This document shows positions 47,951-54,407 of a stretch of DNA of 54,407 nt, in pieces. A model generated the notes under the pieces. It saw nothing but the letters and a program-made list of their open reading frames with translations. It was not told the DNA's origin and searched no databases. How positions within the stretch are numbered: the first letter of the stretch is position 1; every line of letters starts with the position of its first letter. A program made the position numbers and the translations under genes. This DNA comes from Boseongicola sp. SB0665_bin_10 (GTDB lineage Bacteria > Pseudomonadota > Alphaproteobacteria > Rhodobacterales > Rhodobacteraceae), in NCBI GenBank assembly GCA_009838075.1, contig VXSG01000011.1, positions 20,441-74,847 on the forward strand. Direction: 5' to 3'.

Positions 47951-48954
47951 AGAAGGGGCGCAAGGCCCGCAATTCTCCCCGCGCCGCCGACGTCCGGGAA
48001 CGTCTCGCCGCGCTGGACGTGAAGATCGCACGCGTCCGGGAGCGGGAGCAACGTCTGGCGCTCAGGAGGCTGTACAGGGCGGGATACTTCGCGGTGCGGT
48101 TCAGGAACGGCGAGTTCGCGGAGATGTTCGCGAAGGCGTTCCCGGCCGAGGGGCGCCGGCCCTCCACCGTGTCCCGTGAAGAAGCGCGCCGGGCCAGGCT
48201 CGCCGCAAAACAGGGTTCCGGATCCGGAGCGCGCGGCCGGGAGGCGGGCGTGGCGACGGCCGACCCTCCCGCGGCGCGCGGCGCGACGATGACGGCGGAG
48301 GAGCGCGAGAGGCTCGATCCTGCCGGCGTCCTCGACGACCAGGAGAGCCTCCAGGCGCTCGATGCCGAGATCGCGCGCGTCCGGGAGCGGGAGGAGCGCC
48401 TGGCGCTCAGCCGGCTGGATAGGGCGGGATATTTCGGGTTCCGGATCACGAACGGCGAGTTCGCCGAGACGTTCGCGAAGGTCTTCCTGACCGAAACGCG
48501 GCGGCCCTCCACCCTTGCCCGTCTCGAAGGGCGTCGCGTCGCCCACTACGCCGGCCAGCGTGCCAGGGACGCCCGGCGCAAGGCCCTGCTTGGCGGTTTC
48601 GTGGTCGCCCAGTGCCGGCACAAGGCGGAGGTTCACGCCGCGTTGGTGCCCGACATCGGGGAATGGCTGATGACGCACCGGAACGCGGCGGTGGGCGCGA
48701 AGAACGTCGAGACGCTTTCGGGCTTTTTCGCGGACGCGGCGGACAAGGGCCTCTCCGGCCCGCCGGTGAATTCGAGGAAGGCACGGAAGGAGCGTACCCA
48801 CCGGCTGATCCTGCTCGGCGCCTGGGTGCTGGCGCGGCGCGAGAGGCTGAAGGAGCTTCGGGATCTCGTTGCTGAAGAACTCGCGCGCTTTCTCGACCAA
48901 GGCCGGCGCGCGGCCCTCGACAAGGCGCTGCTCAAGGACGTTCTCGGCAAGTGA
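47947..48954 (+). CDS. TraC/TraD-like relaxosome accessory protein with internal duplication
   Basis: 335 residues, ATGA-coupled. Two tandem copies of a unit of about 75 residues: LDVKIARVREREQRLALRRL...AGYFAVRF.NGEFAEMFAKAF (about 15-70) and LDAEIARVREREERLALSRL...AGYFGFRITNGEFAETFAKVF (about 138-193). The C-terminus (RTHRLILLGAWVLARRERLK) resembles the small TraD proteins of Ti-type plasmids. Likely a DNA-transfer accessory protein; a relaxase is not visible nearby. Last plus-strand gene of the transfer region. Confidence 0.7.
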   Translation: MKKGRKARNSPRAADVRERLAALDVKIARVREREQRLALRRLYRAGYFAVRFRNGEFAEMFAKAFPAEGRRPSTVSREEARRARLAAKQGSGSGARGREAGVATADPPAARGATMTAEERERLDPAGVLDDQESLQALDAEIARVREREERLALSRLDRAGYFGFRITNGEFAETFAKVFLTETRRPSTLARLEGRRVAHYAGQRARDARRKALLGGFVVAQCRHKAEVHAALVPDIGEWLMTHRNAAVGAKNVETLSGFFADAADKGLSGPPVNSRKARKERTHRLILLGAWVLARRERLKELRDLVAEELARFLDQGRRAALDKALLKDVLGK

Positions 48955-48956
48955 GA

Positions 48957-49460
48957 CTACTCGTCGGGCCCGTCAGCGGGCGTCCGGGCCGTCGCGCTTG
49001 CCGCGCGGATGATGATGACGGCCAGGGCGGCGGCCAGGAGGCCGAGGAAGAGATAGCCGAAGAGTGCCTGGAACGCGGCCGCCAGGCGGTGTTCCTCACG
49101 GGGAGCCAGGTCGCCGTAGCCCAGGGTGGCGAACGTCATGACGCTGAAATACAGCGCTTCGCCGAACGGCGGAGAGGTCACCACCTCTCCGGTTCGTGTC
49201 ACCTGGAGGCCAACCTTCATGTAGTGCAGCGCATGCAGGAGAATTGCTGCAAGGACGCTCAGCACGATCAGGGCCGGGGGGATCGCAGGGGAGTTCTTCA
49301 CGCTCTTCAGGCAGGCTCCCAGCAGGGCAAGGAACAGTAACAGCTGGATCCCGAAGAGATGTCCGGGCGTGGGCGCGTAGTCCGGGAACACCACGAGAAG
49401 GAGAGAGGCCGCAACGGCCAGGGCTGCATTCAGCCACGAAGTGGGTGACAGGGTCTTCAT
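48957..49460 (-). CDS. Potassium-channel-like membrane protein
   Basis: 167 residues from ATG 49460, 16 bases after the abiEii stop on the same strand. Helices at about 11-27, 36-50 and 63-78, a pore loop with the selectivity filter TLGYGD (112-117), and a last helix (LFGYLFLGLLAAALAVIIIR). This is the two-helix-plus-filter Ion_trans_2 pore with extra N-terminal helices. The stretch between filter and last helix lacks recognisable ligand-binding domains. Its tight spacing suggests co-transcription with the AbiE pair. Confidence 0.85.
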   Translation of the reverse strand: MKTLSPTSWLNAALAVAASLLLVVFPDYAPTPGHLFGIQLLLFLALLGACLKSVKNSPAIPPALIVLSVLAAILLHALHYMKVGLQVTRTGEVVTSPPFGEALYFSVMTFATLGYGDLAPREEHRLAAAFQALFGYLFLGLLAAALAVIIIRAASATARTPADGPDE

Positions 49461-49476
49461 CACTGGGGTGCCTCGC

Positions 49477-51315
49477 TCATTGTTCGCGTGTCGGGAACCT
49501 GGAGGCCTCCGCGGGATCGGTGCGCCCGGCACGCCTCCCCCCGTTTGAGTTCCGACCGCCCAGGGTCGATGCCACTATCCTGTGCAGGGTGGCCCAGGGC
49601 GCCGGTCCGTCTACTCTGATGTCATGCAGGGCCCTGAAGTTCGCTGTCACCTGGGATCTGGCTGTCTCGCTCCCCAGCGCTTTCAGGTGCGGCCCCCTGC
49701 CGCCGCAAATCTGGAGCGTCTCGACGACCGTGAAACAACGGTAGATTCGTTGGGCCAGGCTGTCCTTGGCTGCATCGGTGTCGTTCTCCCTTGGCTCCAC
49801 GAGGTCCGCCAGCAACGCCTTCTGCCCGGCCCGGATGTCCTCGGCTGCAGGCACGGTACCGTACTTCAGCGCCTTCACCATCTTCCAGGCCGTTGCTGCG
49901 TTCCTGGTTTCGGCCGAGACGACGGCAGCCCTTGCGACGACCCGTTCGAGATCCGTGGGAGCCAGGTCTGAGCGGTCCAGCCCTTCGATCCTCTGCTTGA
50001 TGGCGGCGTCATACGGCCGGAGCAGGTCGCCGCGGGAGAAGCGCGGGTGACCCCCGAAACGGGCCCTGGACTCGAAGAACGGGGCATCGCTGAACTCTCG
50101 CGTCAGCTTCACGCGAACGTCGGCTTCGGCCCGCGCTCTCGCGATCTCAGCTGCAAGCTCGTCAACAGCTTCCTGGGACGCGCCGACAGTCTTGCGCGCT
50201 GCTGCAAGCGCGTCCTGCACCGGCTTGCGCAGCCCCCGGTGGAATTCGCCGCCGTCCGTGTCAGGGGCTATGCGTTCCGTAAGGGCGCAGGCCAGCTGCA
50301 GTTCCCTGTCCTCGCGCTGCCGATTCTTTTCGTGCGCGCTCGTGACCTTGAACCGGCCCTCCTGGATCGCGTTCCCGATCCGGTGGAGAACGGGGTTGGC
50401 CTGGATGGCGGCGCGGGCTGCCTTGCTCGCGGCATCGAGGAGGCGAGCGTCGAGACGACCCTCGTCGAGGAAGGCGTTGAGGAAGGCCGTTTCCTGCTCG
50501 TTGAACTCGTACATCGGCGCAAGCTCGCGCCGGCATTTCTCGACCGAACGGTCCAGCCAAGACTTGATGCCTCCGCGACTGTCGAAGTAGCCTTCGGGAA
50601 GGCATGGCAGAAGGCTGTCCCGGATGTCCTTTTCAGTGCCGTCGATCCTGGCGGAGGACACCTTGCGCCAGTCGTCGTTCGTGTTGGACACGCCGAACAC
50701 CATGGCCGCGAGCTTGACTTTCTGCCGATCGATTCCGGGCGTGTCGACGATGCTGTCCGCGTCGAACAGGTCCCGTCCCTTCATGCGCGCGACGAGGGCG
50801 TTCAGCTTGCCCCCCATGACTTCGTGAACATCGAGCACGGGCACGTCGTTCGCCCTGTAGTCGCCGAACTCCGCTGACGGAAGCCGCTGCACTTCGAAGA
50901 GAGGCAACCGCGCCTGGTAGTTGAAGTCTACGTGAAGGGATGTGTGACCGCCGATGGCAGCGGGGCAGCGGAACGTCCACTTCCCGCGCCCCTTCGGCGG
51001 CGCGTTCTGGACCCGGTATCCCTTGGATTCCATGATCTCAATGACGCGAGTCTCGAATCTCGGCTTGTCGTCCATCATCGCCGACCAGTCAGCGGCGCCG
51101 ACGTAGTTGATGTCGATGTCGAAGGAGAGCCGGGGCAATGGCAGGTGGAAGGCGTTGAGGGCCGTGCCGCCCTTCAGGGCCATTCGCGGTGCGACCACGT
51201 CGTCGGACGCGAAGGCGTCGAGAACGTCGAGCAGGCGAACCGTGGTTTCGACCACGGGAGCTTCGTAGCGCAATTCCCGGGCCAGGTCCTCGACCTTCCG
51301 CTTCGTGATGTCCAT
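49477..51315 (-). CDS. abiEii: AbiEii nucleotidyltransferase toxin with extra C-terminal domain
   Basis: 612 residues. The N-terminal half has the AbiEii/nucleotidyltransferase motifs: GGTALNAF (49-56) with FDIDIN (D66, D68), a third Asp in HVDFNY (D130), and KLNALVARMKGRDLFD (K170, R181, D182). These match the type IV toxin of AbiE systems, which transfers nucleotides to target RNAs. Usual length is about 300; here about 310 more residues follow, mostly helical and charged, of unknown family. The ATG directly follows the antitoxin stop. Confidence 0.88.
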   Translation of the reverse strand: MDITKRKVEDLARELRYEAPVVETTVRLLDVLDAFASDDVVAPRMALKGGTALNAFHLPLPRLSFDIDINYVGAADWSAMMDDKPRFETRVIEIMESKGYRVQNAPPKGRGKWTFRCPAAIGGHTSLHVDFNYQARLPLFEVQRLPSAEFGDYRANDVPVLDVHEVMGGKLNALVARMKGRDLFDADSIVDTPGIDRQKVKLAAMVFGVSNTNDDWRKVSSARIDGTEKDIRDSLLPCLPEGYFDSRGGIKSWLDRSVEKCRRELAPMYEFNEQETAFLNAFLDEGRLDARLLDAASKAARAAIQANPVLHRIGNAIQEGRFKVTSAHEKNRQREDRELQLACALTERIAPDTDGGEFHRGLRKPVQDALAAARKTVGASQEAVDELAAEIARARAEADVRVKLTREFSDAPFFESRARFGGHPRFSRGDLLRPYDAAIKQRIEGLDRSDLAPTDLERVVARAAVVSAETRNAATAWKMVKALKYGTVPAAEDIRAGQKALLADLVEPRENDTDAAKDSLAQRIYRCFTVVETLQICGGRGPHLKALGSETARSQVTANFRALHDIRVDGPAPWATLHRIVASTLGGRNSNGGRRAGRTDPAEASRFPTREQ

Positions 51316-52164
51316 TCAGAATTCCATTTCCGGATCCGTGCCCTCGAAGGACGTGTCGATCGCATCGGGCGGAAGGTACACGCGCCAGTGGCGGTTGAGC
51401 GCCGAGTGCCCCGGCCTGGCGCGGAGTCCGTAGGGCTTCCATCCGGGAAGCATGTCGTGCAGCCGTTCCAGCGTCAGGAGAGAGACGTCCAGCTTCGTCT
51501 GCCATCGCTCCAGCCACCACCCGACGACCCCCGCAACCGAGCTGATCCCGAGAAGCTCCACGTAGTCCGCCACCTTGCTGCAGTCGAACTCGTCCACGAG
51601 GTACGGCGCGACGTTCAGGCATTCGATGACCTCGTCCCTGCCGCCGGCGCGATCCGCGCGGTGCAGGACGTCGACGAGCGTTCGCTCGAATGCCGTGACC
51701 TTGAGGGAAACGCCCTGCCGTTCCATTCGAACGGTCAGGAAATCCGTCTCGCCGGCGGCAATCAAGGTACGGTGGGGCCTGACGATTCGGCAACGCCGGC
51801 ACGGCAGGGCCACCGTTCGCGGCCGGCCGGTGCTTATGAGGTGAACGGTATTGTAGCGCACGGTGTAGGAAATGCCGTACAGCTCGAGCGCGGTGTGGTA
51901 TCCCAACACGCCGTCCGGGCGGAGCTTGCTTGCGTAGACGTAGTCCGGCACGGCGAAAGGGCCAGGCAATTTGCTGTTTGGCCCGGCTGCAAGCACTCCG
52001 CCGTTCAGGCGCTGGAGCCGCCCGGCATCCGTTTCCCGCTTCAAGAGGCGCCCGATGGTCGCGGAACCTTCGGGCAAGCCGACAGCCGCTGCGAACTCGC
52101 CTCGTGTGAACGCCGGATTGGCGCTCAGAAAGCCCGTGGCCCTTTCCTGAAGCTCGGTCGGCAT
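51316..52164 (-). CDS. abiEi: AbiEi antitoxin (winged-helix)
   Basis: 282 residues from ATG 52164 with an AAGGAGA ribosome site. N-terminal winged-helix part (TRGEFAAAVGLPEGSATIGR, LLKRETDAGRLQRLNGGVLA) and the AbiEi C-terminal domain (GYHTALELYGISYTV, TAFERTLVDVLHRADRAGG, VGWWLERWQ). AbiEi neutralises AbiEii and represses the operon. The stop abuts the abiEii start, so the pair is an operon. A truncated homolog lies upstream at 52434-52952. Confidence 0.9.
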   Translation of the reverse strand: MPTELQERATGFLSANPAFTRGEFAAAVGLPEGSATIGRLLKRETDAGRLQRLNGGVLAAGPNSKLPGPFAVPDYVYASKLRPDGVLGYHTALELYGISYTVRYNTVHLISTGRPRTVALPCRRCRIVRPHRTLIAAGETDFLTVRMERQGVSLKVTAFERTLVDVLHRADRAGGRDEVIECLNVAPYLVDEFDCSKVADYVELLGISSVAGVVGWWLERWQTKLDVSLLTLERLHDMLPGWKPYGLRARPGHSALNRHWRVYLPPDAIDTSFEGTDPEMEF

Positions 52165-52433
52165 GACAGTCTCCTTCGTGCCCCGAAGCTATCCGATTTC
52201 CGCACGCAACGCACTACCGGTCTTGCGGGGAGACGACGTCGGCATTTCGTCCCAAGTGCGGCCGCGGCAGGTCCTGCGGTTCGCTTTCTCCGTCCGCGAC
52301 GGACGTCCACGGTCCGCATGCAGGCATTGCGTGCCAAGCTCGTGAATTCCATGGTCCTCTTTGCCGTTCGGCCTCGGCCGTTCCGGGAAAGGCCGACGGC
52401 GTACAGGCATTGGCGCCGCGCAAGAGACGCGGC

Positions 52434-52952
52434 TCAGGGCGTCAGTTCCTCAAGGAGGAATTGGGGCAACGAGATGCGCCATCGGCGGATAGGCACTGGA
52501 TTTTCGTGGTAATGCGGGAAGCGCAGGGGCATCGTTTCGTCGGGGCGCAACGCCTCGAGGCGGTCCAGCGTCCGCTCCGACACGTTGAGCTCAGATTGCC
52601 AGGTTTCGAGCCACCAGCCTACGATCCCGGCTGTGAACTCAAGCCCAAGAAGCTCTGCGTAGTCTGCCACCTTGCGGCAGTCGAACTCCTTCCAGCGATA
52701 GGGTTCACAGTCGAGCATGAAGAGGATCTCCGCCATGCCGCCGACCCGTGACGGGTGGAGAACGAGGTCGACCAACGTGCGTTCCGGGGCCGTGACGCGG
52801 AGAGGCACGTCCATCAATGGCCTGGTCACCGTCAGGAAGTCGGTCTTGCCAGCCGTGACCAGTCGAGGGGGCGGATGGAAGAACCTACAAGACTGGAAGG
52901 GAAGGTGGACGGATTGGGACGGCCCGCAACTCACAACATGAACGTCATCCAA
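52434..52952 (-). pseudogene. abiEi-like antitoxin, 5' half removed by the IscB element
   Basis: 172 codons matching the C-terminal part of the neighbouring AbiEi: DVHVVSCGPSQSVHLPFQSC against TVHLISTGRPRTVALPCRRC, then TAGKTDFLTV, APERTLVDLVL, VGWWLETWQSELNVSERTL. Similarity runs right up to 52952 and stops where the IscB element begins (IscB stop at 52945, end hairpin at 52968). The missing half, including the winged helix, would lie beyond the right window edge. The 269 bases between this fragment and the intact abiEi hold no gene I can support. Confidence 0.85.
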
Positions 52953-54315
52953 TCATCCCGCAGGAAACCCCGTCCTTCAGGGCGGGGAGGAATGCGGGCT
53001 CCCGTGTTCCGTGCATCGTTGCCGTCTCCTCTTTCCGTGACGTGTCGACGTGATATCCGTAGCCGTCGCCGCGCTGGACGACGCGGCAGTGCCGGTGCGA
53101 GATCCCCTGCACCGTCCCCTCCGCCGTCTGGACGTTGAAGGAGCCTGTCCGGCGCACCGCGACGCGGCCCACGTGGACACCCCTCTTCTTGCCCGAGGGC
53201 ACGGTCGCGCGCACGATGTCGCCCGTGCGGAAGCCGCGCACGGACTTCTCCGCCATCAGGTATCTGACCGGAAAGCCGGACCGGTTCACGCGGGTCCGCG
53301 CATACGCGCCCCGGCCCATGGCCCTGATCGCGAGCACGGGCTGCCTCCAGCCCTTCAGCGCCGGCGTCTCGCCGACGCAGGCGGCGTCGAGGGCATGCGA
53401 CTTCGGGATCCCCAGCCGCGTGCGGTTGAACTTCGTCCGCCCGCCCGAGGCGCCGGTGACGGGAAGCCCCGTCCGCCTCAATGCCTCGAACAGGACGCGG
53501 CGCGTGGCGTTGACCGCGGCGGCGGCGGAGAGCGGCGCCTTCGCCTGCGCCAGCACCTTCCGGAGACGCTCCGGACGCCTGGCCAGGAACGCTTCCACGG
53601 GCTGCGCGCCCTTGGCCTGGTTGCACGGTCCGCAGGCCGGCGCCAGGTTGGACACCCGGTCGGAGCCGCCATGGGCCTTGGGACGGACGTGGTCGATCTG
53701 AAGGGGTGTGCCGGATGCATCGCAGTAGACGCATTTGCGTTCCCACTTCTCCAGCAGGCATTCCCGCACTTCGTATCCCGCCAGCGTCCCTTGCTGGTAC
53801 TCCGCGCCCGCGATCTCCGGGTTCTCCAGCGCCTGGGTGTCGAACCGGACGACCTCGCACGCGATGGAGGTCACGGGCGCGAGCCTGCGCAGCCGCTCCG
53901 TCCACGAGGCCACGTTGTCGACCCGCGACTGCAGCGAGGGCGGGAGCTTCCTGTCGGAGCGCCGGTTCAGGAACCGCTTCTTCCGGTAGCGCAGGTTGGC
54001 CGAACGCCGGCGTCGCCGGTAGTTGCTCCGTTGCTGCATCGCCTTTCTGATTCTTGCTCCCCTGTGCTCGATCTCGGCCAGGAACAGGACCTCGCCGTCC
54101 TCCCGCACCAGCGCCAGGCCGGTGGTCTTCGCGCCGGGATCAACCTTCAGCCCGATCTCCTGCGCGTCTCCGCCAACCCGGTCCCGAAGCCGGATGGTGA
54201 AGGGATGGAGCCGCACCACGACGGCACGGCCCCTGCCCAGGAGCCTTCTCGCCCGGGCCGGGTGGCACGGCATCAGCGGAGAGCCGCCCCGGTCCAGGAC
54301 GAAGACGCGGCTCAC
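52945..54315 (-). CDS. iscB: IscB RNA-guided nuclease (RuvC-HNH)
   Basis: 456 residues from GTG 54315, which gives the family start VSRVFVLDRGGSPLMP; an in-frame ATG at 54378 would add 21 residues from the RNA region. PLMP at 13-16; RuvC-I GLKVDPGAKTTGLAL with D59; Arg-rich bridge helix at about 85-119; RuvC-II ACEVVRFD with E154; HNH with C195/C198, D208-H209, N223, C228/C231; RuvC-III SHALDAACVG with H307 and D310. All catalytic residues are present. IscB is the ancestor of Cas9 and uses an omegaRNA encoded just upstream. The C-terminus (LPALKDGVSCG) is coded by the element's end hairpin. No tnpA is in the window. Confidence 0.95.
   Translation of the reverse strand: MSRVFVLDRGGSPLMPCHPARARRLLGRGRAVVVRLHPFTIRLRDRVGGDAQEIGLKVDPGAKTTGLALVREDGEVLFLAEIEHRGARIRKAMQQRSNYRRRRRSANLRYRKKRFLNRRSDRKLPPSLQSRVDNVASWTERLRRLAPVTSIACEVVRFDTQALENPEIAGAEYQQGTLAGYEVRECLLEKWERKCVYCDASGTPLQIDHVRPKAHGGSDRVSNLAPACGPCNQAKGAQPVEAFLARRPERLRKVLAQAKAPLSAAAAVNATRRVLFEALRRTGLPVTGASGGRTKFNRTRLGIPKSHALDAACVGETPALKGWRQPVLAIRAMGRGAYARTRVNRSGFPVRYLMAEKSVRGFRTGDIVRATVPSGKKRGVHVGRVAVRRTGSFNVQTAEGTVQGISHRHCRVVQRGDGYGYHVDTSRKEETATMHGTREPAFLPALKDGVSCGMIG
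52968..52987 (-). mobile_element. Right-end hairpin of the IS200/IS605-type IscB element
   Basis: CCCCGTCCTTCAGGGCGGGG forms an eight-pair stem with one T-G pair and a TTCA loop. This sequence, followed by AGGA, is characteristic of IS200/IS605-family right ends next to tnpB/iscB. The disrupted abiEi fragment begins about 15 bases beyond it. Confidence 0.85.
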
Positions 54316-54407
54316 GCCGCTCTCGGGGTCGCTCGCGCTTCCCCGGTGACGCCGGCCGAAGCCGGTCTCCCCTCGCACAACCTGACCACCCGCATCACGA
54401 TCCGCCC
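54307..54407 (-). ncRNA. 3' part of the IscB omegaRNA (continues off the right edge)
   Basis: Reading toward iscB on the minus strand, three stem-loops follow each other: CCGGC-TTCG-GCCGG (54365-54352), GGGG-12 bases-CCCC (54344-54325), and GCGGC-GTGA-GCCGC (54320-54307). IscB omegaRNAs are encoded directly upstream of the gene and end near its start, so this is probably their 3' scaffold. The last loop contains the GTG start codon. The guide and most of the RNA lie outside the window. Confidence 0.6.

Noticed and set aside
52374-52396. Terminator after the truncated abiEi fragment
   Set aside because: A six-pair stem (TCGGCC/GGCCGA) exists but no T-run follows on the minus strand; too weak to report.

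Overview
The window is uniformly GC-rich and densely packed, with plus-strand genes chained by 4-base ATGA/GTGA or TGATG stop-start overlaps. Gene content points to the transfer region of a conjugative plasmid or integrative conjugative element of a proteobacterium. An alphaproteobacterium is my guess, from the Ti-like TraB/TraF/TraC-TraD set and the base composition. No relaxase, replication, partition or integrase gene is visible, so plasmid and ICE cannot be told apart.

Layout. (1) 1-21.6 kb: an IncI-type thin (type IVb) pilus operon: LysM/TcpQ-like PilL, secretin PilN, PilO, PilP, ATPase PilQ, PilR, pilin PilS, two large pilin-like proteins and a prepilin peptidase, plus accessory exported proteins. 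(2) 21.6-29.4 kb: an accessory block with inverted small membrane-protein genes, a second copy of a cysteine-rich exported protein, an ankyrin-LysM protein, a truncated TrbG and a secreted nuclease. (3) 29.4-49 kb: a Trb/VirB type IV secretion system (VirB3 inverted, then VirB11, B2, B9, a lipoprotein, B4, B5/TrbJ, B6/TrbL, B8/TrbF, B10/TrbI), a muramidase, a Toprim primase, TraB, coupling protein TraG/VirD4 with a long acidic tail, TraF peptidase and a TraC/TraD-like protein. (4) 49-54.4 kb, minus strand: a K+-channel-like gene directly behind an AbiEi/AbiEii toxin-antitoxin pair, a second abiEi truncated by an insertion, and an IscB nuclease with part of its omegaRNA.

The most unusual feature is a recurring architecture. 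At six places the plus-strand operon is interrupted by one or more small genes on the minus strand: mostly DUF1640/CCDC90-like coiled-coil membrane proteins with their own promoters, and once virB3. At every one, the plus strand across the inverted genes is an uninterrupted reading frame. It begins at a start codon overlapping the upstream stop, and either ends with its stop overlapping the next start or runs in frame into the next gene. Nine of the eleven inverted genes are codon-aligned with this frame. At several sites the start region of a plus-strand gene is duplicated on both sides of the insert. I propose these frames act as antisense translational relays that keep ribosomes on the operon mRNA across inverted cassettes. 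This is inference and is testable.

Other notable points are a 741-bp identical tract between the two exported paralogs (apparent gene conversion), a pilQ fragment with its own duplicated start, an AbiEii with an about 310-residue extra domain linked to a channel gene, and IscB inserted into an abiEi gene with its start codon in the loop of a predicted RNA hairpin.
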